Origin: Podospora bellae-mahoneyi
Taxonomy: Eukaryota > Ascomycota > Sordariomycetes > Sordariales > Podosporaceae
NCBI RefSeq assembly: GCF_035222275.1
Contig: NC_085886.1
Span: 186,001-250,000 of the forward strand
DNA: 64,000 nt
Direction of reading: 5' to 3'
This document shows, one piece after another, positions 29,938 to 41,429 of this stretch (position 1 is its first letter; every line of letters begins with the position of its first letter). The notes under the pieces were generated by a model. The model did no database searches, was not told the origin of the DNA, and saw only the letters and a program-made list of their open reading frames with translations. Both the position numbers and the translations under genes were made by a program.

Positions 29938-31290
29938 ATGCGGCGCCGGGGCCACACCAAATCCCGGCGTGGCTGTGTGCAATGGTAAGGACAACGCCAC
30001 TTGTCGATTTTTGACGATGGACAATTACCTAACTGAAGGCTGGGACTAGTAAATTGCGGCATGTGAAGGTGAGTGTCTGGTAACTTCTCAGCGAATTTTC
30101 GTTGATGAGAATGATGAATTAACCTCGATCGGTCTTCGAAGTGTGACGAAGGCCGTCCAGCATGCTCACTTTGTACCGTTTCGGCAAGGCAATGCAGCTT
30201 CATATTCGAAGCCCCGGCAGATAGCCCTTCTTCAAGTTCGTTGTCTCGACGTCGCAGTCTCGCCGGGATTTCAACGTCCAGTGTCACCCCCCGGGAGACC
30301 TCCACACTTCTGTCTGATACAAGCCGGGCCTTATGCAGCCCAGCCCCCGAGGGGTTGCTCAATCTCCGTCATATTTACCTCTTGGTTCACCTGACATCCT
30401 CAAAGGACATCTTCGACTTCGGGGCCACCCCTCATCGGGCGTCCGAGAATTCAGCAGCTCTCGCTCTGGCCTTGCAAAAGGGTCTTCAGGACACCTATCT
30501 CCTCTAGCAACTCCTTGCCTTTTCAGCTCGCCACCTTGCCTGCCTACATCCTTCTCAATCAGAAACCTACCTCGAGCAAGCCATAGCTCTGCAGACGCAT
30601 GGCGTCTCTCTGTTCAACGTTGCCCAGCTATCCCAAGTCGACCGGTCCAACTGCGTGAGCTTTCTCATCTACTCTGGCATCCTCGGACATCACCTATTGG
30701 CTGATGCTCTCTCTTTCCGAGATCAACCGATCGATGAGTTCCTCGCCGAGTACGCCTGGTGTGCGCGCCTTCATCGTGGAGTGAGGACGATAGCTGCATC
30801 ATCCTGGCCTCTGCTGATGGAGTCGGAGCTCACTGGGATGCTGTCTTGGAGTCAGGAGTATTTGCTTCGAAAACCGACTGGGCAGGAGTGCTCTCGAATC
30901 AGAGTGATGGTTGCCGCATCAGCATCGTTGACCGGGGGCGAAAGACAGGCGTGCATGGAGGCGATCAATTTCCTTCAGGTTGGGTTCGATTCAGTACTGT
31001 CTGCCGACTGGGAGGAGCTTGGGAAAGAGGCCGGAAGCAAGGGGAACAAGCACCAGATGACTTACTCGTGGTCTGTGGTGGTGGCCCCCGAGTTCATGGC
31101 GTTGTTGGTGGACAAGCGACCCGAGTCGCTGGTGGTGTTGGGTTATTTTTGTGTGCTGCTGCATTATGCGAGGGAGACTTGGCAGATAAGAGACGCGGGA
31201 AGGTATGTTTTCGAGATGGTCGAGCAGTGTCTTGGTGAGGCTTGGAGGTGTTGGCTTGACTGGCCTCGAAGGATGATTGCAAGCGATTAG
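29938..31290 (+). pseudogene. Zn(II)2Cys6 transcription factor, interrupted by one in-frame TAG
   Basis: Three exons (29938-29984, 30050-30068, 30142-31290) joined by canonical introns rebuild a perfect zinc cluster: GCVQCKLRHVKC, then DEGRPACSLC and TVSARQC. The spacing is CX2CX6CX6CX2CX6C, residues 13-40. The rest matches short (about 400-residue) fungal C6 regulators of the sterol-uptake-control-like sort, with ALALALQKGLQDTYLL and QLLAFSARHLACLHP as conserved marks. Codon 144 (30505-30507), exactly between these two motifs, is TAG. The sequence CTCCTCTAG resembles a 3' splice site, but the preceding residues are conserved, so an intron there is unlikely. Otherwise the frame is open to 31290. 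The gene is either a very young pseudogene or contains a sequencing error; readthrough is less likely. It precedes a short-chain dehydrogenase gene on the same strand. Confidence 0.8.
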
Positions 31291-31792
31291 CCGCCATCGT
31301 GATTGACAGAATGCGGAAGCGCAGATTGTGTCAGCATCTTTTGGGTTCTAGGCAACTGCATGGTTCGACTGCTGCAGTTCTTGTGGTAATTGTTGTCTGC
31401 TGAGCAAGACTGGATGTAACTGTTGTTAACTCCGAAGATGCCATCCAAAGATCGCCGCATCCTGCACGGCAGGTGGTAGCCGCCATGACCCCGCTGTCAG
31501 CAACTCATTAGTAATGAAAGCAAGCAACTACCAATGAGCCGATTTGTCATTTGGGAAGAGAATAACAAAAAAAAGTACCATGCACTGTCTTCTCTGGTGC
31601 GTGATCACAAGTTGTCGATAGATGGGAATAGCCACCTTGGACACTCGCAGACTTGGCCTCATTGATATAAAGAGGACATATATCGACAGTTAAGTCGAAC
31701 TGATCTCATCATCACACGCTGTCAACATCAGCTTTTTTTTGCCGATATATTCATTCACTCGAAGCTTCATTCGCACCATTTCCCCAATCACC
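31291..31792. promoter_or_regulatory. Intergenic promoter of the short-chain dehydrogenase gene
   Basis: About 500 bases. A TATA-type sequence GATATAAAGAGG lies near 31663-31674, roughly 120 bases before the dehydrogenase ATG, followed by ATATATC. No coding frame is supported. Confidence 0.45.
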
Positions 31793-32919
31793 ATGGCACC
31801 TCAATACAACGCCGAAACGACCGGCTCCGAATTGGTCACCGAATTTGCCGCCCAGATCAAAGGCAAGGTTATTCTCACTACTGGCGTCTCGCCCAAATCT
31901 TTGGGGGCACAATTCGTTCAGCTTATCGCGGAAGCTGAACCCGCTCTTCTCATCTTGACCGGCCGCAATACGACCAAGTCGCAACAGACTGCCGAGGTCG
32001 TTGCCAAGGCTCACCCCAATGTCAAGACACGGGTTTTGAAGCTGGACCTGGGCTCCCTGGCCTCAGTCCGGGAGGGTGCTGCCGAGGTCAATTCCTGGGA
32101 CGACGTGCCGCACATCGATGTCCTTGTCAACAATGCCGGAATCATGGCTGTTCCATTCGCACTGACTGCAGATGGTTATGAAAGTCAATACGCTACCAAT
32201 CATCTGGGCCACTTTTTGTTTACCAACCTGATCATTGATAAGCTCCTCAAGAGCAGCGAACCCAGACTTGTCAGCGTGAGCAGTGATGCCCATCGTTTCA
32301 GTCCTGTCAGGTTTGACGACAATGACTTCCATGTGAGTGCTTCCCACCAGAAGTCGAAAAGCGGACCGGCATGCTAAGGTATCTATGCTCGACAGCGTGG
32401 CGAGAACTACAACAAGTGGATTGCATACGGCCAAGCCAAAACAGCCAACATGCTCATGGCTTTATCGTTTGCCGAGAAGTTGGGAAAGAAGGGGCTGGTA
32501 GCTGTGAGCTTGCACCCTGGCGTCATCGGTACCAACCTGGGAGATGCTGTCGATTGGACGGGCGGTGATGTTGCCTTGTTGAGTATGTCTTCTCGGTTGT
32601 CTCTGAGCGGTGTATTGAGCCAAAATCAAAATCAAAGCTAACCATGGAAAAATCAGATTCTGTTGATAAGACCTTGGGAAACCGGGAAGCATGGGAGGAC
32701 GGTCTGAAGTGGAAGACACATGATCAGGGCGTGGCCACCCATGTCTTTGCTGCCTTCCACCCCAGCTTGAAAGACCACAACGGTGCTTACCTTCAGGACG
32801 CGCATGTTGCCGATCCCTGGACCGAGACCGTGAAGCCCTGGGGCACAAGCCCGGTGGAGGCTGAGAGGCTTTGGAAGCTGAGCGAGAAGCAAGTCGGACA
32901 GGAGTTCACATACAACTGA
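31793..32919 (+). CDS. Short-chain dehydrogenase/reductase (NAD(P)-binding, retinol-dehydrogenase-like)
   Basis: Three exons, 31793-32332, 32396-32582 and 32657-32919, give 329 residues. The start is the ATG at 31793; an in-frame TTG 54 bases upstream is rejected. The Rossmann fold shows a cofactor motif altered to TTGVSPKSLG (the family usually has TGxxxGxG), then VLVNNAGIM, the active-site serine in RLVSVSSDAH, and the YxxxK pair as YGQAK after the first intron. LHPGVIGTNLG follows the catalytic region. This is the layout of classical SDRs related to WW-domain oxidoreductase and retinol dehydrogenases, common in fungal detoxification and lipid or secondary metabolism. The substrate cannot be told. 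The glycine-poor cofactor loop is unusual, though a closing glycine is kept. The neighbouring, broken Zn2Cys6 gene could once have been its regulator. Confidence 0.9.
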
Positions 32920-34595
32920 AGTTGGTATGGGGCCTCCACGGCCTCCAACAGTAGGCAGTCGAACAGAAGCGGTTGGAACGTGATGCCGGAGATAATTTAG
33001 GTTGAATGTAACCTCGGTGACAGGGTGGGCAACAGAAGGAGCTGAATAAATGCCCATAGTAGGATAATGATCAGCTTCTGTGGCGACGTCAGACTATATG
33101 GTATGCTATAGAGTTGGTGAGTTCGGCCTGTTTCCTTTCTAGAATCAAGAAGTTCTGCTATGGAAAGCTAGAATCCTCCCCTGGATGCATCCTTTCTTGC
33201 GCGCCAAACGGGCGTCGACTTCCTCTTCAGGAGGTGATTGAGTGTGCCGAGCAGTACCTGGACAGGTTTTGTTCCTGCCACAAGGTAGCAGAGCGACGTC
33301 AACTCTTTCCTATTCATCAATGCGGGCTGCAGGGTTGGCCACAGGTTTGATCGTGCCTTACATTTTTAAATGAAGTGTTCCAGATGTTACCTCTGTGTTG
33401 AGATTTTTGCCTTGGGCGTCCCATTTCGCCCCCGTTATCCACCCCTGCCTGACACGTCCCAGCCCGTACTACGTTTACATCCAGGAGAATCACCGTTACT
33501 GCCTACCGGATAAAGTGTGGACCACTCATCATCGACGTGTACATTTCCCCTTCAGTCGATATTCCTTTGGCTATCAAACACTCTCAGAGATAACCGATCA
33601 ATGTCCTGGTGTGCCAGGCTTTTCTATTGATCGGTATATAGTGAGCAGCCAGTAAAATATCGGAGGTTAATTGCTTCTGTTGTTGTGGCGAGCTTGTAAC
33701 CTGATCCAGGCACAAGTGACGTCGATCGCCAAGACCTTATATTCTGGAACCGAACTTTCTCAGTGATACCCCGGGGCTTATGCTGTGCGTCATTACTGCC
33801 ATCTGCACCACCGTTGTGTTTCGGGGACTGGGTTCCTATACCTGGACCCGACATCAATGCAGGCGAGCTTACAGCCGGACGATTTAGTTGGATACTGGTG
33901 GGTACCATTCCTCCTTCTATCCTTTCCACCATGTGCTTGCGGACGGCACATCCAGATTCCCGGATGATGTCGTGATTCTATTGCAGAAAAGGGGTTCTCT
34001 TGTGGCACAGGCTGCCTCTCGATTATCTCGGCGTTTGTAAACATCACTTATCGAGCAGTTTTGCAAGCTTCTCTCGCCACTCCAAGCCACTTGAACGAGT
34101 TACAGTGGCTTGAGAACCACACAGCCAGTGAGGTGTTTACCCAAGCTATAAGATGCCATTTATACACCCTTGTAATCAAGATCATCGGTCATAGCAACTG
34201 AGATCCTTGCATGTGCCGTGGCTTGTTTCCCCCCCTTGTCCCTAGGCTCCTGTTGCATTGTCCTTTCTTGTGACGCCATAACATGTCTTGGATGTTTACA
34301 ACTGGCCCAGGGCGGGTTTCGGCACCAAGCAGGTATAGGATGGAGATGACGGTGATTCTACCACCACAACATGGGCTTGGAAAAAGTTAGCGATGACCAG
34401 CTATTGATGCGGGAGTGCAAAGGGGAACGGGAATGCGACACTGCCATCTATATAAAGATGCTGCTTCTCCCTCCCTCTAGATCAAACTTCTTCTTTCCTC
34501 CACACACTCAAGCAAACAAGCAAACAAGCAAACAAGCTCTGCTACAACCTTCCTGCACTTCAACAACACATCTCAACTCAAATCAAACCGCCAAA
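32920..34595. promoter_or_regulatory. 1.7-kb intergenic region upstream of the hydrophobin gene
   Basis: Long, gene-poor sequence typical of the upstream region of a developmentally regulated gene. A TATA element, CTATATAAAG, is at 34448-34457, about 140 bases before the hydrophobin ATG. A short tandem repeat of CAAGCAAA (about four copies) occupies about 34510-34537 in the probable 5' leader. Short open frames around 33100-33970 on both strands have no family resemblance. Confidence 0.5.
34510..34538 (+). repeat. Octamer tandem repeat (CAAGCAAA)n in the hydrophobin 5' leader
   Basis: Between the TATA box and the hydrophobin start codon, the octamer AAGCAAAC recurs about three to four times without interruption. 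It is probably transcribed; the A/C-rich, structure-poor composition is common in leaders of highly expressed fungal genes. Confidence 0.6.
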
Positions 34596-35027
34596 ATGAA
34601 GTTCACTTTCGCCATCGCCGCTGCCATCTTCACTGGCCTCGTCTCTGCCCTCCCTGCCAAGGAGGTCGAGTCTCGCCAAGTGCCCTACATCCCCTGCAGC
34701 GGCATCTACGGCTCGGCCCAGTGCTGTGCTACCGACGTTCTCGGTCTTGTGAACCTCGACTGCGGCCAGCGTACGTTCCCCACATTTGTCCCAACTCTCC
34801 CGACCTTGAGCTAACATTTCTGAACTTGGCAGCCCCCGAGACTCCCACCGACGCTGATACCTTCAGCGCTATCTGCTCGGCCATCGGCCAACGTGCCCGC
34901 TGCTGCGCTCTCCCTGTCGTAAGTCACCGTTGCCCCGGGATCTTACAAAAGACATTATGCTAACTGACACTTCCACTAGCTCGACCAGGGTGTCCTCTGC
35001 AACACCCCTGCTGGCGTCCAGCCTTAA
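34596..35027 (+). CDS. Class II hydrophobin, secreted
   Basis: Three exons (34596-34770, 34833-34918, 34980-35027) encode 102 residues. A signal peptide (MKFTFAIAAAIFTGLVSALP) leads to a short propeptide-like stretch (AKEVESRQ). The eight cysteines follow the class II pattern C-CC-C-C-CC-C: PC, then AQCC, LDC, AIC, ARCC and VLC. There are 11 residues between the third and fourth cysteines and 10 between the seventh and eighth, both class II-like. Hydrophobins are secreted amphipathic proteins that coat aerial hyphae and spores and lower surface tension; class II members form soluble layers and occur mainly in Ascomycota. The upstream TATA box and long promoter suggest strong, stage-specific expression. 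No disruption is visible. Confidence 0.95.
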
Positions 35028-35519
35028 GCACCTTTTTTGTTGTATAAGGAGGGGGCTATCGGTCTTGACTGAATTGTCGTTTGCGCAGCGATTTGTTTGG
35101 GTTATATTTGGACTTTCCTTTTCGGCTTTTTTTTGACTCTGTTGGGGGTGTGAGGAGGTAATCTTGCTGTATATATAGCTGTATACTATTAACGATCCTT
35201 TGACTTACGTTGTACAGTTCAGACGTGATTACATGCTTTGTAAACTTTACAAATGGTTGTATAAAAGTGATCTTGCTGTATAAGCCCAAGCCAGACTGTG
35301 ATAGGTTGACTGGCTTGGGAAAGCCTTTTGCTGTGCCAGTGAGGCTGTGTAGACCAGAACGGCATGGTTTCACTTGGCTTCAGCATCAGCCCCCTCAAAC
35401 TATTCAACCTCGTTTGGTCGGACTGCGCCCCATCATCAAGGGCAGCATTTAAAAACTGAAGGGAATTTGTTGCACCATAAGGTTTTTACCACCACACCTT
35501 TCACGACCAAGCCATTACC
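35028..35519. other. Intergenic
   Basis: About 490 bases: hydrophobin 3' UTR (T-rich, TATATATA near 35170) and promoter of the 2EXR gene. No coding frame is supported. Confidence 0.45.
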
Positions 35520-36470
35520 ATGCTTTTGAGATCACGCAGAATTATCACCCAAACCAATGCTACCCCAACCTTTCCTTTCGACAAACTACCCAGGGAACTG
35601 CAGGATGAAGTGTGGAAGAACTCGGATGAAGTAGATACTTTATGGAGACCCACCGTTCAGGCCCAGAACTCGTTGGAGTTAGCACGGGACATGATCGGCC
35701 CAAAAGACGCAAACGGGAAGTGGCTTGCAAGGTTTCGCTTTGAGTACTTCGTTTCCCGTCGTATCCCAACACTGGCTCACGTCTGCCGCAATTCACGACA
35801 AATCATCCAGGCACATGCTTCAGCACCTGAACAGACACTCAAAGATCGGAACAGCCTCTGGTATAAAAACACCTGGAACGACTTTTACGGCTTAATCGTC
35901 GTCCTCGAGGAGATTTACGCCGAGAACAACCAGTCGTTGCTACCTATCCTGCCAAAAGGCAGTTATCTGGTTTTGGAGCTCCCATATGGTCACCGCCACG
36001 GACCCATCCACAACCTCGCGCAGGGGAGGAGACTGCTCGAGGTGATCCTGGCAGCAAAGCACGATCAAATCAAAGTTCTTTTGCCAAGCCCAAAACATCA
36101 CAAGCTTTCCAAAACACCGATAAACGAAAAGCTGGCTGCGCAGGCGAGGTTTTGGTACGACAATCCTCTGCTGGTGAGCATTCATGATCTTCGGTGCTGG
36201 AACGAACTGCGCGACTATTGCCGCAGTGCTGGTGAAACTTGGCCGTTTATTGAGTCTGTTTTGAAGGGGCGGAAAACCAGGGACGCCATGGTGGAGGAGG
36301 CTCTCAGGCCACTCGTGGGTCTGTGGAACAGAGAGAACAAGCATCGAGAAGATCGAGGATTCGACAAACTCAAGCCTTTGCCGAGCATCGACGTGGTGGC
36401 AGAGGTCTGGTTCACGCATTCTAGTGCTGGGTATAGTAGGATGACTCTCAGTCGCGGTGGGTGGGATTAG
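35520..36470 (+). CDS. 2EXR-domain protein (fungal, unknown function)
   Basis: A single exon of 316 residues starting at the ATG at 35520. The N-terminal FPFDKLPRELQDEVWKNS is the start of the fungal 2EXR domain, a F-box-like region found in large lineage-specific families of Pezizomycotina. VSRRIPTLAHVCRNSRQI is the typical second conserved block, in which a list of former colleagues in the family reads VCR.SR. The remaining part has SLWYKNTWNDFYGLIV and a basic C-terminus. Members have no established biochemical role and expand rapidly near effector- or recognition-rich loci. The frame is uninterrupted, so I treat it as an intact gene of unknown function. Confidence 0.85.
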   Translation: MLLRSRRIITQTNATPTFPFDKLPRELQDEVWKNSDEVDTLWRPTVQAQNSLELARDMIGPKDANGKWLARFRFEYFVSRRIPTLAHVCRNSRQIIQAHASAPEQTLKDRNSLWYKNTWNDFYGLIVVLEEIYAENNQSLLPILPKGSYLVLELPYGHRHGPIHNLAQGRRLLEVILAAKHDQIKVLLPSPKHHKLSKTPINEKLAAQARFWYDNPLLVSIHDLRCWNELRDYCRSAGETWPFIESVLKGRKTRDAMVEEALRPLVGLWNRENKHREDRGFDKLKPLPSIDVVAEVWFTHSSAGYSRMTLSRGGWD

Positions 36471-37692
36471 AAAGGAGAGCCCTTAATAGATAGCCTAGTC
36501 GGATGACAACAGGTTGTTTACTTTCCCCCTTTTAACCACCGTTCAGCATACCTAGCCACGCACCGCCAGTCTACGTGCAGACTTCGATAGAGGATGCTCA
36601 AATTTTCGTTTTCGACTTGCCGAATCTCTGGTCTCACTCTGAAATTTTGAGGCTTGGCCCCCAAGAACTTGGCGACTCGATTATGCGTACTACCTATGAG
36701 CCTGGATTTCTATGATCGATCTCGATACTCACCAGCGGTCAAAGATAACGATAACAGGCTCGAACCATGACTAATGGGTGTTACACGTGTTGACGAGTGT
36801 CGCGTGCTCTTCTTCCTCACGGATGAGTTGAGGGGAAAAAGGAATTGATGTTACTGTTCCTGAGCGCCGAGAGCACGTGGAAGGCGGCCAGAACGAACCT
36901 GCGTTCTTCTGTGGCATTTCCAAACAGGAAGTCCCTTTACAAATACTCCACTCTTTTGAGCTTCCAAGGCGCTGCCAAGGCCTTCTCTCCGGCTTAATGT
37001 TGGAGTGTGAGCGAAGGGGGCCCCACGGCGCGGCGTCTTGACATAGAAGAATGAGTCGGCACCTGTAGACATGTCAGAGCATGGTCAATATTGAAAGGCG
37101 CGAGAACGGGCGATTAAGTGAAGAGGCGGTCGAGCATGGCAGCCAGCCCTACGAGATGGCCGTGTCAGAAGAACTGCCCAAAGCGGCAGTAAAAACACAC
37201 GTCCTGCGTTTCCAGTTCCTCAAAACCGGCTCCACCGCGTCCAACCGGCCCCCGCAAAAGCCCAGCACAAACCCACAATTCTCTCAACCTGGTACGTAAT
37301 GTCTGTGGCCATTTGCGCCTTGGCTGCCAGGTTCGTGCTGGAGAAGAGCTGCGAATCCCTTCCTGCCCAGACATTCTGTGATACTCCTTTTCTTGCTCGC
37401 GATGCGCCGAGCTAGGCGATGGGCAACTTTCGCAGGCGGCCCGGGATGACTCCTCTACGTCTCCAGTGGCGGACCAACGGGGGAAGAGAAAACATCCAGA
37501 GGGTCCAGAGTGTTAATAAGACGGGACATGGTGCTGTTATATAATGGCGTCCTCGGCTCCCCTTTCTGTCATCCCAAGAGTCTTGCCAGCTTCCACCCCT
37601 TCGAATCTTTTGATGTAGCACCACAGCCAAGTTCCGGATCACACATTTTCGCTCCCCGCCGTTCATCTGCCATCTTGGCTCTGCCGCCCACC
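36471..37692. promoter_or_regulatory. 1.2-kb intergenic region upstream of the ENA-type ATPase
   Basis: No supported gene. A TATATAATGG element sits at about 37539-37548, roughly 150 bases before the ATPase ATG. Several GATAA/TATC elements occur near 36735-36760. Short frames on both strands (36850-37380) look non-coding. Confidence 0.45.
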
Positions 37693-40600
37693 ATGGCGAA
37701 CCCTCAGCAGCAAATCGAGGGGCATGTCTCGGGCCAAGCCAACGAGCCCCTTTCTCTCCCTGCCCACTGCCTTTCTGCCTCCCAGGTTGCTCAGGAACTC
37801 CAGACAGACACGACCACGGGTTTGACCTCCCAGGAAGCAACTGAGCGCCTGGCCAGATATGGCGCCAACGACCTCGGCAAGGAAAAGGGTGTCAAGCCTC
37901 TCGAGATTCTCTTTGCCCAGGTCTTCAACGCCATGACCTTGGTACGTACGGTATCTTGCCAAAAGAGTCTAGCAGCATAATGCTAATCATCTCCCTCTAG
38001 ATCCTCCTGCTAGCCCTTGCTGCCAGTTTTGGTATCCAGGCCTGGATCGAAGGGGGTGTGTTGGCTGGTCTGATCGCCATCAACGTTGTTATTGGCTTCT
38101 TCCAAGATCTTCAAGCTGCCAGAACCATTGCTTCTCTCAAGTCTCTCAACTCTGCCACCGCCCGCGTGGTCAGAGATGGCGCCACAACCGCCATTGAAGC
38201 CAGCAAGCTAATTCCCGGCGATATCATCGAGCTCAAGGTTGGCGACAGTGTCCCCGCCGATGCCCGCATCATCGAAGCCGTCAACCTTGAGGCGGATGAG
38301 GCGCTCCTCACTGGCGAAAGTGTCCCTGCCCGAAAGTACCCCGACGAAGTCTACCAAGATGCCGATACCGGCCCTGGAGACCGTCTCAACATCGTTTTCT
38401 CGTCCAGCGTCTTGACCAAGGGTCGCGGAAAGGCCATTGTTTTCGCAACTGGCATGTTCACCGAGATCGGAGCCATCGCCGCCGCGCTCGATGATGATGG
38501 AACCAAGAAGCGGAAGCTGGAACGGGACGAAAATGGCAAGGCCTCAATCGGTGCCTACTTCTCTTTCGCTCTGGGAAAGACATGGGACTGGATCGGCGCA
38601 TTCCTTGGAGTCACAGTCGGTACCCCGCTCCAGCGGAAGCTGTCGCAGCTGTTTCACTACATCTTCATGTTTGCCATCGTGTGCGCCATCATCATTCTCG
38701 CGGCCAACAAGTTCAAGGCAAGAAACGATGTCATCATCTATGCCGTGGCCACAGCCATCGGTACCCTTCCGGTGACCCTGATTCTTGTGCTCACGATCAC
38801 CATGGCCGCTGGAACCAAGGTTATGGTGCAGCGCAACGTGGTTGTCCGCAACATGCGCTCTCTTGAAGCTCTCGGCGGCGTTACCAACATTTGCTCCGAC
38901 AAGACTGGTACCCTCACCCAGGGCAAGATGGTAACCCGTATGGCCTGGATTCCCGGTTTCGGCACCTATTCGATTGACACCAACGACGCCTACAACCCTG
39001 AGGCTGGAGCCATCACTTTCACCGATGCGGAGCCCCGGAACATGAGACGCTCTGCCGACAATGGAAGAGCCGTCAGCCCCAAGGACGAGTCTCACCCTTC
39101 TCTCGCTCACTACCTCGACATTGCCTCCCTTGCCAACCTGGCCAAGGTCATCAGATCAGATAACGAAGATGGTTCCAACCAGTGGAAGGCCAACGGTGAC
39201 CCAACCGAGATCGCCATGCAGGTCTTTGCGACTCGCTTTGGCCGCTCCGGCTTGGGCATCGAGGCCGGTTCGGGCTGGAAGCAGCTGGCTGAGTTCCCCT
39301 TTGACTCATCTATCAAGAAGATGTCCATCCTGGCCGAGAGTGAGTCCACGGGCTTGGTGCACATCTTCACCAAGGGTGCCGTCGAGCGCGTTTTGTCTAG
39401 CTGTGTCTCCGTGTCTATTGGCAACGATGACAGCACTGTTGCTCCCATGACCGAGGAGTTCAAGACCACCACCCTGGCCAACATGGAAGCTCTTGCCCGT
39501 AGAGGTCTTCGCGTTCTCGCCCTTGCCAACAAGGGCGGTGTCAGACCTGTTTCGGAGGAGGAGTCCCGCCGTGGTCTGCTCAAGCGCGAGGAGTTTGAGC
39601 ATGACTTGGTTTTCAGAGGTTTGGTTGGCATCTACGATCCACCGAGACCAGAGTCACGGCCCAGTGTGTTCAAGTGCCACGAGGCCGGCATCGGAGTCCA
39701 CATGTTGACGGGTGATCACCCCGAGACCGCACGGGCTATTGCGATTGAGGTTGGCATCTTGCCTGCTAGGATGGAGCTCGTCAGAGCTGATATCGCCCAG
39801 GGACTGGTTATGGCCGCGCATGATTTTGACAAGCTATCAGATGACGAGCTGGACAAGCTGCCAGAGCTGCCTCTCGTGGTGGCCAGATGTGCACCCTCTA
39901 CCAAGGTCAGGATGATCGACGCTCTTCACAGGCGTGGCAAGTTCGTTGCCATGACTGGCGATGGTGTTAACGACAGCCCCAGTCTGAAGAGAGCCGACGT
40001 TGGCATTGCTATGGGATTGGGTGGCAGTGATGTTGCCAAGTCGGCTTCTGACATTGTGCTGAGCGATGACAATTTCGCCAGTATTCTCAACGCTGTGGAG
40101 GAGGGCCGCCGTATTTTTGACAACGTCCAGAAGTTCATGCTTCACGTCTTGTCGGCCAACGTAGCTTTCGTCACCACATTAATGGTCGGTTTGGCTTACA
40201 AGGATTCCGCCGGCATCTCCATCTTCCAGATCACCCCAGTGGAGATCTTGTTCATGTTGCTGGTGGCTGGAGCGTTCACAGAGACTGGCCTCGGCTTCGA
40301 GTCTGCCTCCAAGCACATTCTCAAGAGACCCCCCCAGAGTGTAGGTTTTCTGCACCCCTTCGTCGTTACGGGATCAACATGTGCAAGGAAATTTGACTAA
40401 CATTTACGTGACAGCTCAAATACGGTGTCTTTACCCCCGAGTTCATCTCTGACTTGTTTGCCTACGGCATCATCATGGCCATTTGCCTGCTCACTGCCTT
40501 CATCGCTGTCATTTTTGGCATGTACGACGGCACCTTTGGTCACGACTGCAACCTGCGCTACTCGGAGTCTTGCGAAGGTGTCTTCCGCGCTCGCTCGACT

Positions 40601-41035
40601 TGCTACACGGCCATGATGTGGATTTTCGTCTTCTTCGCATGGGAGCTCGTCGACAGCCGTCTTTCTTTCTTCCACGGCGCCTTCAACAATACAAAGAAGT
40701 GGGCCGACAAGTTGTGGAGAAACCCGTTCCTGTTTTGGTCAGTGATGGCTGGCTTCTTTTGCACGTTCCCGACGCTGTACATCCCCGTGCTCAACGACCA
40801 AGTGTTCTTGCACAAGGGCATCGACAAGGAGTGGGGTGTTGTCTTTGGCGTGACCATCTTCTTCTTCTTGGCGGCCGAAACATATAAGTGGGGCAAGAGA
40901 AGGTACCTGAGAAAGAAGGGTGAGATGGTGAGGAAGGGCGAGGGGAGTTCGGAGGAAGACCTGGAGAAGAAGGCGTTTGAGAGATTTTACTCGTCGGATA
41001 GCGATTATGCCAGCGCCGGGACAGAGAAGGCGTAA
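37693..41035 (+). CDS. ENA-type (P-type IID) Na+/K+-exporting ATPase
   Basis: Three exons, 37693-37941, 38001-40340 and 40415-41035, encode 1069 residues; all junctions are GT-AG and in phase. The N-terminus has the cation-ATPase regulatory fold (LTSQEATERLARYGAND). The actuator motif LTGESVP follows, then the phosphorylation site CSDKTGTLTQGK with D383, the nucleotide-binding domain, and the hinge MTGDGVNDSPSLKRADVGIA. Ten membrane segments are expected. The sequence around AYNPEAG after the phosphorylation site and the length are those of fungal ENA sodium pumps, which export Na+ (and K+) at high salt or alkaline pH from the plasma membrane. Relatives of the SERCA group are excluded by the short N-terminus and the GKMVTRMAW context. 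The gene looks functional. Confidence 0.95.
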
Positions 41036-41429
41036 GCATTTAGGTGTTGATCGTGGTTCTACTGACCACGTCGCCATTAATACTAGATACCTAATATTTT
41101 GTTACCATTCCCAAAGCGTCCACTTTGCGTGTTTTGAATGCTGCGCCGCGGCCCAACAGCGTGGTGTTGGTACCTTTGATGGATACCCCTTGCTGACAGG
41201 CCAACCAGTGGGTGCGAGCGGGACCTGGGAATATCCGAGGCACCAACGATACACTGCAAGACAGCGGCGCATGTTGAAGCTGACCATGCAGGGACGACCA
41301 ACCCGTCAAAGAGATTGTGAGTTGGCCCACAGGATGCTTCGCTTTATATACCACGACAACGCGCTGCTCCTCGATCATGCTCGCTCGTGTTGATTCTGCC
41401 AAACTTGTCTTCCTGACCGAAGCACCAAA
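41036..41429. promoter_or_regulatory. Intergenic promoter of the first P450 gene
   Basis: About 390 bases. A TATA-type TTTATATACC lies at 41342-41351, about 80 bases before the P450 start. No gene is seen. Confidence 0.45.

Noticed and set aside
30440-30507. Intron removing the in-frame TAG of the Zn2Cys6 gene
   Set aside because: The bases before TAG encode a conserved motif and no good donor is in range, so splicing would delete needed residues.
36735-36775. tRNA gene on the minus strand (GGTTCGAGCC looks like a B box)
   Set aside because: No matching A box or paired T-arm and acceptor stem could be drawn.
37693-41035. SERCA-type Ca2+ pump or plasma-membrane H+ pump
   Set aside because: The length, N-terminus and the sequence after the phosphorylation site fit the ENA (IID) group better.
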